The notes: a model not told the origin generated them from the sequence alone. Numbered from the stretch's first letter, positions 1-11,565 are shown. The stretch is 64,000 bases of DNA from Aquarana catesbeiana (GCF_042186555.1 NC_133325.1:91602982-91666981); one strand, 5' to 3'. Translations and numbers: made by a program.

Positions 1-311
1 TGTTCGTCATGTTGAGTATTTTTCGAGACTCACGGCATCTGAGTGCATGCTCGGGGATCCCCTGTGTGTGTACAGACATGCCAAGAAGGGTGTCTTATCT
101 GTTTCGAACACGTGATTTGTTTAAATGTATGCAAGACTTTTAAAAGTACTTGATTATTTTGGAACAGAAACATCAAATCCAAAAGAAAGATTGATGAAAA
201 ATACATTTCTTATTTTTGATACCCCACAAAAGATTAACAAGGGGAGACATATTAGGAGCTTCTGCATATTAACTGACTTTTGAGTCTCATTTGTAACCAT
301 TAATAACTCAC

Positions 312-450
312 CTTCCATTGGAGGGAAAGTGAATTTTTGGTCCGATTTGCAATTCGCGGAGGGTTTGGGGTGTCTGGCTCGCAGTTCAATGTGGTGAAAC
401 TTACAGCCTCAGAAGGGTTCCCTTTGACAGAGTTCAGCTCTGCTTGGACG
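312..450 (-). CDS. fndc3a: fndc3a exon: end of FN3 domain 1 and start of FN3 domain 2
   Basis: This 139-base exon has one leading base completing a split codon (AG plus C, serine) and then 46 codons. The acceptor ends in TTTGTAG and the donor reads AAG|GTGAGT. The translation carries VQAELNSVKGNPSEAVSF (last strands of the first FN3 domain), then CEPDTPNPPRIANRTKNS and LQWK (first strand of the second). PNPPRIANRTKNSL is a hallmark of FNDC3A, and the tryptophan in LQWK is the usual FN3 core residue. The exon ends in phase 0 and the next exon must lie to the left of the window. This is the 3'-most fndc3a exon present. Confidence 0.93.
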
Positions 451-1147
451 CTACAAATGGATAAATATAAAAGAAATAGAACGGTAAATAAAGACAAAGA
501 AAGCACAAGCTATCTGTAAAAGTACCAATTCATAGATCAACGTAGATCTCCAATTCCACATACAGGACCAAGTTTAATGCTCAATTGATTTAAGTCTGTC
601 AGAACCCAAAGAACTTAGGACTTTAGGTACTCTTTTATTCTTAAAGCAGTAATAAACCCCCAAAACTTACATTTTTATATATTGCAGCTTACCAATCCAT
701 AAATGTGGTAGCTGCATGTTTTTTTTTTATAGCTTTTTTCTCTTTATTTTCACCTAGTGATCCAGCCAGCAACACACGTCCTTGTCTTAAGGTGTCCCCA
801 GTCTGGATGGAGGAACAAGGTAGACAGCACTGTCAACCTGAGGTGAGGGTAGTGGGGGATGCACTAGCAAAAAAATTAAAGAAAGGCACTAGCCAGCAAC
901 CATATTCAAGAATTAGAAGGCAGAAATATAATTGATTTTGTGGGGGAGGGGTTAATACCACCTAAAATTCAGTTTTGCAGTTGTATTATTGCCTGATGGA
1001 TATATTTTCTTGTATATATTTATATCTAACAAATGAGAAATAATCAAGTATAAAAAGTTGATACCGCTCCCTCAGCGCTCATGGAAGCTTACAATAATGT
1101 TTCAAAACAACATAAGCAGCCACTATAACAATAAATCAATAATCCCA
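451..1147. other. fndc3a intron, no recognised element
   Basis: AT-rich intronic sequence with short poly-T and poly-A runs. No exon-like splice pair, conserved reading frame or clear inverted repeat was seen. Confidence 0.5.
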
Positions 1148-1618
1148 AAAATATGTTACAGAAAACACTATAACATGAGTAGCGCTGATCAGTCACAATT
1201 AAAAGATAATTGTGATAATAAAGTCCAATTTATGGATATATTGTGAATAATAAATTGTCCATCAAGTCAAGTTCATACGGGGTTAGATCCAGCTGAATAC
1301 CGTCACCACACTGCGTGTGCAATACTCCCCAAGGTAATGAACTTACCAGACTTCCTGATGTTCTTCTAGCTGATGTATTATTTTAATAGGAAGGCACAGC
1401 GGGATACGTTTCTTTTACCCCTCAGAGAACAGTGGTGATATCCAGGTCGGTCGGTTGTATGGCAGAAAGAAGTGCCTCCCTAGTTGTTTGCCTGTATGGT
1501 ACATACATTCTGTCCATGTGAAGGACACGGCTCAGTTTATGGTCATTATCACAATTATCATTTACATTGTGACTGATCAGCACTACTAATGTTATAGTGT
1601 TTTCTGCAACATATTTTG
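1148..1618. repeat. Foldback element (imperfect inverted repeat)
   Basis: The left arm (from AAATATGTTACAGAAAACAC, through CTGATCAGTCACAATTA, to TTGTGATAATAAA at about 1222) is mirrored on the right (about 1540-1618) by TTTATGGTCATTATCACAA, GTGACTGATCAGCAC and GTGTTTTCTGCAACATATTT. The arms are about 75 bases with about 320 bases between them. It is a non-autonomous DNA-transposon relic of unknown family. Confidence 0.6.
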
Positions 1619-1968
1619 GGGACTATATATTTATATACTACATTTTTTTTCTTAGAGCACGTGGTGGAGGCTATTTTTGTGTACAATGGGAGAAGTATGT
1701 AGTTAACCGACCACAGTGTCATTCACTCTTAAGAGTCTGTCCCTGTGCAGGGTGAGGCGGAAAGTGCCATCATATACTGGCGACAGCATGTTCAGACTGG
1801 ACTTGCTGTTTGTGACAGTCAGGAGTAGAAAAACCTGTTAATTTCCACACACATGAACAAAAATGTACAGTGAGAGACAGAACAACAAAAATATCCAGAA
1901 AAAAGCATTTCATAAAAGTTATAAAAAAAGTTATTTTACCGTTTAAAGTGCAAATCAATTTATAAGTA

Positions 1969-3162
1969 CCGTATACACTCGAGTATAGGCCGACCCGAAT
2001 ATAAGCCGAGGCACCTAATTTTACCACAAAAAAATGGAAAAACTTATTGACCCGAGTATAAGCCTAGGGTGGGAAATGCCAGTGCCCATGAAATGCAGCC
2101 TGCCAGTGCCCATCATATACAGCCTATCAGTGCCCATGAAATGCAGCCTGCCAGTGCCCATCATATACAGCCTATCAGTGCCCATGAAATACAGCCTGCC
2201 AGTGCCCATCATGTACAGCCTATCAGTGCCCATGAAAGACAGCCTGCCAGTGCCAATGAAAGACAGCCTGCCAGTGCCCATGATATACAGCCTTACCAGT
2301 TCCTAGTAGATGTCATGATGTCCCGCTGTGTGTGCGGTCAGATTAAATCTGCCCATGGATGGATTGAAAGTTGGCCATAATCAGCCAAATATTGATCCAT
2401 CTATGGTGGTTCCTGTTGGGGGAGTCAGATCTAATGATTGGGGGCTGTCGGTCAATGTTGTCTGGATCTGAACCTGCAGTGCTAATCAGTGTGTAGTGAC
2501 AGTTTTCCCCGATAATACAATAGAACATTGGGGTGGATTCCTCTATCCACCTCCAATGTGTAGAAAGGACAATCCATTCTGTCTTTTCTGTGGCCAGGCT
2601 AAGGATCCCCATACATGTTCCAATCTCTGTACAATTAATTTTACAATGTGAAAGGAAGTGGATGTTATCGATGTGTATGTGGTGAGGCCTCCATCCAATG
2701 AAGTGGTGAGGTGTGACATGTGAGTGGATAGTCAGACATGATGGAGGGGCTGTGATTGCAGAGCACTCTGATCGGTCAGTGATCGGTTGCTCATCCTCCG
2801 GTCACCAGACCCAGTGACGGGCACATGGACAGGGAGGTCTGGGCAGACAATGGCGGAGCGCAGATCACAATGAAGGTGTATAGGAATGCACATCCCGGCC
2901 GGCCGGCACACCTACCGAGCAGGAGCAGCTTGACCTCCCGGGCCGCCCTCTCTCCGTCCTCTCTCAGGTTCTAGTCAATCATCTTACTCATCTCCTCAGC
3001 GCTCAGTGTACATCCCCTGGTGACAGCCCAGCAGCATGGAGCTCTCAGCCCTGCCCCTTTTTCGCCTCCATTGCAGGACATTTTTTCTTAAATTGACATT
3101 CACTCGGGTTTTTCAGCCTAAAAATGGGCTGAAAAACTTGGCTTATACTCGAGTATATATGG
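1969..3162. mobile_element. TA-flanked non-autonomous DNA transposon nested in Tc1 element A
   Basis: The termini are CCGTATACACTCGAGTATA on the left and, on the opposite strand, CCATATATACTCGAGTATA on the right, each followed by a copy of a shared internal motif (GGCCGAC / AGCCAAG). It is flanked by TA on both sides (1967-1968, 3163-3164). Joining the flanks restores the uninterrupted Tc1 sequence AAGTATTTGAC, proving insertion after Tc1 had arrived. There is no transposase frame. The body contains a 24-bp minisatellite and a GC-richer right half. A TA duplication fits the mariner or ISL2EU groups; the exact family is not determined. Confidence 0.8.
2077..2293. repeat. 24-bp minisatellite, nine units
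   Basis: Nine consecutive 24-base units ending in CAGCC occur at 24-base intervals (2100, 2124, 2148 and so on to 2292). Two sub-types alternate in the first part: one with CATGAAATGCAGCC and one with CATCATATACAGCC. Because 24 is a multiple of three, both strands are accidentally open; these frames are not genes. Confidence 0.9.
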
Positions 3163-3188
3163 TATTTGACTCCTTCGTAAAACATGAC

Positions 3189-4199
3189 TTAGTACTTGGT
3201 GGCAAAACCCTTGTTGGCAATCAAAGAGGTCAGAAGTTTCTTGTAGTTGGTCACCAGGTTTGCACACATCTCAGGAGGGATTTTGTCCCACTCCTCTTTG
3301 CAGATCCTCTCCTAGTCATTAAGGTTTCGAGGCTGACGTTTGGTAACTCCCTCCACATATTTTCTATGGGATTAAGGTCTGGACACTGGCTAGGCCACTC
3401 CAGGATCTTAATGTGCTTCTTCTTGAGCCACTCCTTTTTTGCCTTAGCTGTGTGTTTTGGGTCATTGCCATGCTGGAATACCCTTCCATGACCCATTTTC
3501 AATGTCCTGGCTGAGGGAAGGAGGTTCTCACCCAAGACTTGAAGGTACATGACCCTATCCATCAATCATTTGATGCTGTGAAGTTGTCCTGTCCCCTTAA
3601 CAGAAAAACACCCACAAAGCATAATGTTTCCACCTCTATGTTTGATGGTGGGGAAGGTGTTCTTGGGGTCATAGGCAGTATTCCTTCTCCTCCAAACACG
3701 AGGCGAGTTGAGTTGATGCCAAAGAGTTTGATTTTGGTCTCATCTGACCACAACACTTCCACCCAGTTCTCCTCTGAATCATTCTGATGTTCATTAGCAA
3801 ACTTCAGACAAGCCTGTACACGTGCTTTCTTGAGCAGGGGGACCCTGCAGGCACTGCAGGATTTCAGTCCTTCACGGCGTAGTATGTTACCAATTGTTTT
3901 TTAGTGATTATGGTCCCAGCTGCCTTGAGATCATTGACAAGATTCTCCTGTGTAGTTCTGGGCTGATTCTTCACCGTTCCCATGATCATTAAAACTCCAC
4001 GAGGTGAGATCTTGCATGGAGCCCCAGACCGAGAGAGATTGACAGTTATTTTGTATTTATTCCATTTGCAAATAATCGCACCAACTGTTGTCACCCTATC
4101 ACCAAGCTGCTTGGTGATGAACTTGTAGCCCATTCTAGCCTTGTGTAGGTCTACAATCTTGCCCCCGACATCCTTGGATAGCTCTTTGGTCTTGGTAAT
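3189..4199 (-). pseudogene. Tc1-like transposase pseudogene (element A)
   Basis: This is the relic of a roughly 337-codon cut-and-paste transposase. The N-terminal helix-turn-helix part reads [20 protein letters not shown] with [20 protein letters not shown]. The catalytic part keeps [16 protein letters not shown] (first aspartate), [19 protein letters not shown] (second aspartate region, with glycine where the usual QHD aspartate sits), and [14 protein letters not shown] (glutamate of the DD34E triad). The expected start codon before CCAAGACCAAAGAG has become ATT, and several frameshifts separate the three blocks. The ancestral stop is at 3189-3191. It cannot make active transposase. Confidence 0.9.
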
Positions 4200-4572
4200 A
4201 GTGGAGAGATTGGAATCTGATTGCTTCTGTGGACAGGTGTCTTTTATACAGGTAATAAGCTGAGATTAGGAGCACTCTCTTTAGAAGAGTGTGCCTAATT
4301 TCAGCTCGTTACCTGTATAGAAGACACCTGGGAGCCAGAAATCTTGTTGATTGATAGGGGATCAAATACTTATTTTACTCATAAAAATGCAAATTTATTT
4401 ATAACTTTTTTGAAATGCATTTTTCTGGATATTTTTGTTGTTATTCTGTCTCTCACTGTTAAAATAAACCAATAAAATTAGAGACTGATCATTTCTTTGT
4501 CAGGGGGCAAACATACAAAATCAGCAGGGGATCAAATACTTTTTTCCCTCACTGTACATATCTGGAATAAAG

Positions 4573-5410
4573 TAGGGCTGTGGAAATTAAAGATTAATTC
4601 CTCGATTAATCTATTAATTTTTTTGATTGATCAAAATTCTTTTGATCGGTACTCACCTCTCCGCCGGCTTTCGGGTCTTCAGGGAGTTCCGTCGGAGATC
4701 CGGTGATGTCACGGACATCGATGTCAACTGACTCCTCCCCCCTTCCCCAAGTGCCTCCATCTGCTAACGAAGGGAAGGGGGAGGAGTCCAGTGACGTTGA
4801 AGTTCTGATTGAACGTAACGCGTACGGGGAAGGAGCTATGCATGACGTCACCCGCTGCTGCCCTACAGAACTAACACGATTGTCGGCTTTACATGCTGTG
4901 TTTTTATCATCTTTATGTGAGTAGTTTGTGTTTGAACACAAAAATTAAATCTTATACTTAAGCGGTGAGCACTTAGATCTTTTCTTTCTACCCATGACCT
5001 GGCGTCCTTGCTGAGATCTAAGGAGATGTGAGAGAAGTTTATGGTCCGTGTTAACCCTTTTGATACCCACTTGCATGACCACCTGTTTGCACAGGGGTCC
5101 ATGCCATAAGGTGAGAGTGATTGTCATGCTACTGTGGAAAAAAAATTACTTACGTCAGTGCTACAGTTTGAATTTAAAACGTATTTGTGTGAACTGTGAA
5201 GTTAAGTCATGGATTGTGGAAACTAACTAGTGTCGGGTGATTGTATATAGTGTATACTACATTTACCACTGACTAATGCAGAGTTGCAATGCAAGGAGAT
5301 CAGCTGAAAGTAGTTGGATCTGTATGTGCGTTATAATTAAATCAAAATTAGTCGATTAAAAAAAAAAATCGATTCATTGAACACGAAAATTTTAATCAGT
5401 AACAGCCCTA
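4573..5410. mobile_element. hAT-type non-autonomous transposon with 8-bp target duplication
   Basis: The termini are TAGGGCTG and CAGCCCTA. The exact 8-base duplication GAATAAAG stands on each side (4565-4572 and 5411-5418). Sub-terminal AT-rich blocks (GATTAATTCCTCGATTAATC and the mirrored ATCGATT-rich right end) recall the TAGGGCTG...ATCGATTA hAT families common in vertebrates. There is no transposase frame over its 838 bases. Confidence 0.88.
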
Positions 5411-5418
5411 GAATAAAG

Positions 5419-6755
5419 TATTTCCATATCTGAAATTAGCCAATGACCTACTAACGCTATCCAGGAAATGCTCTGACAGGCAGGTAAACATTTGAGAGGG
5501 GGGCTGGAACTCCACCTGTTAGCTTGATATAAACAGATAATATTCGTAGGCAAAATTTAAGTTTAATCTGCTTGTTAAATCTATCTATCTTTAATCTATT
5601 TTGCCTTTTCTGGTTCATTCATGCTTTAAGTCACCAATAAAAATCTTAAATAAACCCTTTCCAATATTATTGCATAACTCATTTCAAACAGTGATATCAT
5701 TACTGTGTCTCTGTACCTCTCTATGCAATGCAGGCAGATCATGGTTGGGAGGGCATTTCAGGGTACTGTACATAGCTTCGTGAAAACATAAAGGCACCCA
5801 GTCCTCAGTATTTCCCTGAAGGGCCCTTAGCCCTGATGCAAGCAATGGGCTTAATCTTGGGAGGAATTTTGCAAATATCAAAATGCCATGAATGTATGTC
5901 TGGAGCAGTGGATGTGCCTAGGCAGGCTGCATTTGTATGCAGAACTCCAGAGGTAGCACTGACATGTGATACTGAGTATTTTTGACTGAAATCCAATAAA
6001 TTAAAGAACAGGTCAGAAACAGTCATGTTGGAAAATAAAGGGCTAGATGATTCTGGACATCCTCCAGTCAGAAAAATGAAGCGGGCCTATCTGACTTGCT
6101 TGAAATCGGAGCAGGCATTTTCAGTGCAGGAGATGAGCCCATACAACTGTGATAGCCTAAAGGTAAGGCTGGAGTCCAGCTTTAATATTTGCCTGGCCAA
6201 AAAATATATATTTTTCAGTTCTGCCAATATTATAGAATAAAAAATAATAGCAGAATGATTCCCTTTGAATTCCTCAGCATCTGGTAAAGGATATTGGGTA
6301 TCCAGCATAGCAGTGTGGGTTATGTTAGGACAATCACTTCAGGTCTCAGCAATGTGAGCAATAACAGGGTATTAATACATGTCTGGAGGCGCTGAATGCA
6401 CACAGGAGCTCAGGGAGTAGGCGGAATTAGTCACAGGCTGTAGGATGCTTTTAACATGTACAACGAAGACTAAAACAATGTAGAAAGTGAAATTCACTAA
6501 TAATAGCCTGTTAAAGAAAACAAAGAAGGGGAAAATACCATAGACAGCATTACAGGATAGTGTTAGAATGAAATCCTGTAAAGAAATTACCGTACGGTTC
6601 TGATCATTTGCAAGCATCAACCTCTTATGATGTGGCAGAGGTTATGCTGATTCTAGATTTTTAGAAAAGTTCAAATGTAACATTGGCCATGTACAGTCTT
6701 CACAGTACAGACCCATTCACATGTGTGTCAATACCATGCTTTGGGAAGCATTTAA
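5419..6755. other. Intron 12886-450, unassigned stretch
   Basis: No splice-bounded conserved reading frame and no clear terminal repeats were seen. A short TATC-type run occurs near 5580-5600. Confidence 0.4.
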
Positions 6756-7011
6756 AGGGTAAGTTCACCTTGCATAACATTAGTGGCTATTCTCAATGAA
6801 CTTTCACAGCACCATGGTAGTTCATTGAGAATACAAGGTACGAGCAAGCCAATAAATACACTGACAGATCTTCAGGAGACCTGCGTGGCATCAGCGATCT
6901 GCTGATGCAATGCTTTGCAGGCTTTCAAAACCAAAAATAATAAATACACATTTTTTTTACCTGCAAAGAAATGTGCATTTATTATTTTTTGTCAAAAGGT
7001 GAACATATCCT
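6756..7011. mobile_element. TTAA-flanked MITE (piggyBac-like)
   Basis: TTAA stands on each side (6752-6755, 7012-7015). The end AGGGTAAGTTCACCTT matches the reverse complement of the right end, AGGATATGTTCACCTT. It is 256 bases with no coding capacity. The TTAA target and short imperfect ends suggest a piggyBac-type non-autonomous element. Confidence 0.65.
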
Positions 7012-7053
7012 TTAAGACTCTTTCCAAGTGGTTTGGATATTGAGATGAACTCC

Positions 7054-7287
7054 GGCGTGTTCAGATCCTAGTCTGAACCCACCTGAGTGATCCAGTCAGG
7101 AAGCGGTCACTGTACACGGCCAATCATAACTGCCCAAGAAATTCTCCATCCTGTAGCTTCTCATATAAATGCCTCTGTGTATTCGTGTGGGGTGTGGAAT
7201 GTCTCAGCTGCTCATGATTGGCACAGCACAGATGACAGCTTCCTGATGGGATCCTAAGGTAGGTTCAGACTAGGATCTGAACACGCC
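7054..7287. repeat. Inverted repeat / miniature element
   Basis: GGCGTGTTCAGATCCTAGTC at 7054 is repeated in inverse orientation near 7262-7287 (GGTTCAGACTAGGATCTGAA and onward). The arms are about 26 bases separated by about 180 bases. The family is not identified. Confidence 0.6.
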
Positions 7288-7456
7288 CAAGCTCACCCCT
7301 ATTTGCATTTTTTTTTTGTACAAATGTAAGCCAACGGCTTTGCACTCTGTGTTTGATACAAGTGCTTGTATCAGTCACTGAGTATTTAGTTAGATGCAGC
7401 AAGTGATCAAATGCAATAGAAGTCAATTGAAGCATCTACTTAACATTTACCATATA

Positions 7457-7761
7457 CAGTATCTTACAAAAGTGAGTACACCCCTCACATTTTTGTAAAT
7501 ATATTTATTATATCTTTTCATGTGACAACACTGAAGAAATTACACTTTGCTACAATGTAAAGTAGTGAGTGTACAGCTTGTATAACAGTGGCTGTGTGTT
7601 GAGTTATTTTGAGGGGACAGCAAATTTACACTGTTATACAAGCTGTACACTCACTACTTTACATTGTAGCAAAGTGTAATTTCTTCAGTGTTGTCACATG
7701 AAAAGATATAATAAAATATTTACAAAAATGTGAGAGGTGTACTTACTTTTGTGAGATATTG
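7457..7761. mobile_element. Palindromic Tc1-derived MITE
   Basis: The ends are CAGTATCTTACAAAAGTGAG and the inverse of TGTGAGATATTG, each within TA. The arms are near-perfect inverse copies over about 140 bases, around a short centre that includes GTTATTTTGAGGGGACAGC. The same terminal sequence, including TTCTTCAGTGTTGTCACATG, ends the Tc1 element at 16785-18386. This is therefore a foldback derivative built from two copies of one end of that family. Confidence 0.88.
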
Positions 7762-8320
7762 TACTTAGCATTCGAAAGGTGTTTAAAGAGCTTCTAAAAT
7801 CTATTTTGTAAGACTCCTGAAGCAAAGGCTAACATAGCTAGATGCTGTCAACCGCATACTGAACACACCACAAAAGCGTGTCAATGCTTAAAGGATATTT
7901 AACCCCAAATAAAAAAAGAGAATTTTGACTTATCTGTAAATTTCACATCCTGGAGTACAGTACAGGACACAGACTGAATATTAATTGACCCTGCATTATA
8001 GGCTGCTACATTCAGGTAATTGGACACTGCCACAGGTTTGCTGGACACGCACCATGGGGGAGGAGCTATTAATTCTACCGTACTCTGTGGTGCCTCCGTT
8101 TTTTTGCAAGTAATGCAGAGTAACACAGGAACAGGGAGTAGGGTATGTGCTAACAGGCTCCACAATAACAAGAGTAAACAAACCATATTCAGAGAGCTCC
8201 TGCAGGAACCTTGTTGTCAAAGGTTGCATCTGCAGAAGCTTGGATGTCCACCTGGTAGAACTTGGAGAAGGTGTGAGCTGAAGACCAGGTGGCAGCTATG
8301 AAAAACTGGGCAGCAGAGGC
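7762..8320. other. Unassigned repeat-like stretch
   Basis: The stretch contains GTACAGTACAGGACACAGACTG, which resembles a ranid dispersed repeat I recall. No boundaries could be fixed and no gene was seen. Confidence 0.3.
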
Positions 8321-8324
8321 TTAA

Positions 8325-8790
8325 AGTGGTTCTAAAGGCAGAAAATTTTTTATCTTAATGCATTCTATGCTTCTGTGTGCCGCAGCCCCCCTTAGTCCCC
8401 GCTTACTTACTTGAGCCCCATCTCGATCCAGTGATGTTGCAAGAGAGCTTCAGCTGTCCACGACTCTTCCTCTAAATTGGCTGAGACAAAGCAGTGGGCG
8501 TCATTGGCTCTCGTTAGTGTCAATCAAACTCAGTGAGCCAATGAGGAGAGAGGGGGGCAGAGTGGGTCGAGCCACGGCTCCGTGTCTAAGTGAACATACA
8601 GAGCAGCGGCTTGGCTCAGGTGCCCCCATAGCAAGCTGCTTGCTGTGGGGGCACTTGGCAGGGGGAAGGGGCCAGGAGCGCTGTTGAGTGACCAGAGAAG
8701 AAGAGGATTTGGGCTGCTCTGTGCACAGAGCAGGTAAGTATGACATGTTTGTTAATTTTAAACAAAAAAATACAAGACTTTAATATCACT
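8325..8790. mobile_element. TTAA-flanked MITE, copy 1 of a dispersed family
   Basis: TTAA flanks both ends (8321-8324, 8791-8794). The left end is AGTGGTTCTAAAG and the inverted right end is AGTGATATTAAAG. The distal part includes CAGAGCAGGTAAGTATGACA. Related copies, judged by that motif and the Cys/Ser-codon-like G-rich body, lie near 22290-22675, 32890-33440, 35690-35920 and (inverted) 52400-52640. Confidence 0.6.
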
Positions 8791-8794
8791 TTAA

Positions 8795-10107
8795 TGTCAG
8801 AATACCCAGGAAACACCCACCAATCTAGTGGAGTGAGCACATAAAAGTGCTGGAGAGGTTTTATCCTTTAGAATGAAGCTCTTGAGAGGAGTAGTTTTAT
8901 CCATCTGGCAATAGTATGGGACGTAGTATGAAATGGAACAGGGAACTCTGAGACAGAAGGTCTGGCCTGTTTGGTAGAGGCACGTGACTGTCTCCTAGAC
9001 ATTTGAGTAGGTCTATGTTCCAGGTTCTTTTGGGTGAGTTGGGTGCAATGAGAATCACCAATTTCTTCTGCTGCTCTATTTTGTGAAGCAGTGGAGGCAG
9101 AATCCGCACTACAGGAAAGGTATGTATGAACTGCAACAGAGTCCAGGGAATTACCAGAGCATCCGATGACAGTGCTATAGGATCCTTGCATCTGGCTACA
9201 AACAGGGGTAACTTATTATTGAACCTGGACATCAGGATGTCTATATCTGGAGACCCCCATTTCTGATTGAAGATGTCAGGATGACATGCCCATCACTCTT
9301 GGTCCAGGCAGAGGCGTCAGGGGTAATCTGTCTTCCAATTGTCCACTTCTGAGATGTGAACAGTAGAGAGACTGGACCGTGTACCTCCGCCCATGAAACG
9401 ATCAGACTTATTTTTGTTAGGGCTACCTGAATCCTGGTAATCTTGGTGGTTAATATAGGCCACAGGTGTGGTGTTATCTGATTGGGTGACCTGGATTCAG
9501 AGCAAGTTTTATCCCTCTGAGCTCCAGGATGCTGATGGGGAGCTTAGTTTCCCTGATTACCATGTTCCGAGAACTGTAATAGACTAATACTCTGGACTAG
9601 AAATCCACAAAGCTAGGGCATTTTATAGCTTGGCTGGAATTAAACATAGAAAGGTTGAGAGAAAGAGTGGTGCTTGTTCCAGACTAACAAGATGTTGCCT
9701 TTAACAGGCCTCAAATGGAACTGAGCAAAGGAGAAGGCCTCGAATGAGGCTACTGTGAGTTGATGGGTGAATCTCTCCCATAGCGTTGTGTTCTGTCGGT
9801 GGAGAGCCTTCCCTGCCAGCAGAACAAAATGATCACTGCTGGCTGGTGTAACCGGAGGGATGGTCTTCAGTACAATCAGCCTGCCCATAGATGGATCAAA
9901 CCTCAGACGGTCCCTGCTGAACGAGCTGAGATTCTAAACCATCTATGGCTGGATTAAGAAATTCAGCTCACAGGATTTCTGGCATGACCAACAGTTATTT
10001 TTTGTGCACTTTTTGAACAGATACAACGAAACACTTTCAATGGTACATTTAGAAGAACAAAAGGGAGTGAATAGTAGGAGTTTATTGTTAGGGTTTGCAT
10101 ACACTTT
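8795..10107. other. Unassigned stretch, possibly a degraded mobile element
   Basis: GC content and codon-like texture are higher than in the neighbouring intron, but all frames are broken and no family motif could be named. Near 9885-9960 there is a fragment of the CATCTATGG-type MITE family seen at 36-39 kb. Confidence 0.3.
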
Positions 10108-11565
10108 AAAGTAGAACTAAAAGGCAAAACTTTATTTTTTTCTTTTTGGATAGCAAGGTTTCTTGTTCGTTGTTTGTTTTAACTGTGTCCCATTGCTGAG
10201 ATTTCGCTTCACATCCTGTCCCACAGCCAAAACAGGAAGTTAGAGGAAATTCCTTCAAAATAAGAGAATACCTAGTTGTTACAGGAACGAGTGTCCCCAT
10301 TGGAAGATTTCCCCTCTATTTCTGGTCTAGTGACAGCCCAAAATTTGGGATATTCTTCCATTGTCTCTTTCGGTGTTAACAGTTGTAGCACTGGTAGTAT
10401 TTTAATCTACCGCTTATATGTAAATTTAGTGGGTCATCTGTTCGGTACATAGTTCAGATTTAGTCTATGGCTAAATTAGCTTCTGTTCCAGCCTTGGTTG
10501 TGTTGCGTGCAGTTCCACTCAGTTGCCTGTAGATGTCGGTGTCACTACAAACCGGAGCTGGAAAGCAACAGACTGATGTGTATTGAGTGCTCTTCTTTCT
10601 CAGAAGTAACTCGGCAGAGGTTGTCCCCTGCGGTGCATTCTGGGAAGGAGTATTTAAGGGACAGATGCCATATTTCTTGGTCTCTTTCTTTCCACCTGCT
10701 GGCCCTCCTGGCCGACAGGTATGTGCTAGGAGTCCTACCTTGTGGTCCTCTGGGCCGGAGGACTGCGTTGCTGCAGCGTGTAGGTGGGCCCAGAAGTCTG
10801 TCTGGGGCCTACTACAACTGCTGCGGATGCTGTCTGTCCTACGGGAAGAAGCTGGACAATTGAGAAGAATCCAGGGGAGGACCCGTCATGGAAGGATCAT
10901 GCGGAGCGCTGGTCTGGAGAGGGGCCTGGTGACTCAATTGGAGGACGCATCTTAAGTTAACCTACCACATAGTACTGCCGGGTCGGCTTAAAGGTTCCGG
11001 TACTGTGTTGCTGTTCATCGAAAACTACTACATCCTGTGGCAGAGGATCGTACAATTTGTTCTACCTAAGTCTGTGGCAGAGACTTTCTGTTCGTACTGC
11101 GTTCCGGCTGCTAGGTCAGTGAGAGAGGCCTATCCGGGCGGGCAAAGATTTAATCCTGAACTGAAGATACATTCATCCTTAAGATTTCAATTCCTTAGTG
11201 CTACACCAAGAAAAGGTATTTGAACTTCCCTGCAACATTTCTTCTACCTCTTTCCTGCTACTTCTTTCAGTTATCTCCCATTAAAGCATTGGAAAAGTAC
11301 TAAAGTGACTGGTGCCTACATTGTCAGATAATAAGCTCAACGTGGACTCTAAGTCTGGTATTGGTGAAACTACAGGTAAAAAGGTGACGGAAACAGCCCG
11401 CTTTAAATCAGCAGCTCCACCGTGAGTTATTGCTACAGTAAAAACATGAAAAAGAGGGTGAATCTCCATATCGGGGACATAGACACAAATAGAAGCATTA
11501 AAGGGGTTCTAATTCATCTGCACTCTAAAGACAAAACTTTTTTTTGTAATAGTTACACTTTAGTA
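10108..11565. mobile_element. TTAA-type MITE split by an LTR-like insertion
   Basis: The left part (from TTAAAGTAGAACTAAAAGGC near 10107) and the right part (GAGGGTGAATCTCCATATCG to about 11565) resemble the two halves of one frog MITE. A related sequence at 45600-45860 keeps both parts together (GGGAGATTTACCTTC and GAGAGTGAATCTCC). The interruption is the unit at 10384-11320. Boundaries on the right are approximate. Confidence 0.4.
10384..11320 (+). mobile_element. Candidate solo LTR
   Basis: The unit begins TGTAGCACTGG and ends GGTGCCTACA (TG...CA with short inverted ends). It has a TATA-like TATTTAAGG at 10651-10659 and an ATTAAA poly(A) signal at 11280-11285, about 35 bases before the end. 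This is the order expected of U3-R-U5. It is GC-richer than its surroundings. No target duplication could be recognised and no primer-binding site or pol gene is present. It could instead be another Pol II-driven retroelement fragment. Confidence 0.4.

Larger units (their letters stand above)
1866..4554 (-). mobile_element. Tc1/mariner element A, degraded and split by an insertion
   Basis: Reading on the minus strand, the element starts at 4554 with CAGTGAGGGAAAAAAGTATT inside a TA site and continues with ATTTGATCCCCTGCTGATTT. It passes through a decayed transposase, and its tail is interrupted at 3165/1968 by another element. The tail resumes at 1966 and runs to about 1866 with the family's TCCAGAAAA and GAGAGACAG motifs. 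The far terminal repeat is missing, so the left end is truncated or eroded. The end sequence matches a Tc1 family common in fishes and frogs, from memory. Confidence 0.85.

Noticed and set aside
2021..2380. Open frames of 85-103 codons on both strands with repeated short motifs
   Set aside because: They are by-products of a 24-bp minisatellite whose period is a multiple of three.
8868..9232. Overlapping minus-strand frames of about 110 codons
   Set aside because: Broken and overlapping, with no motif; more likely a decayed repeat than a host gene.
10498..10955. Two overlapping 120-codon frames, cysteine-rich
   Set aside because: They overlap each other in different frames within the GC-rich LTR-like unit, with no recognisable domain.
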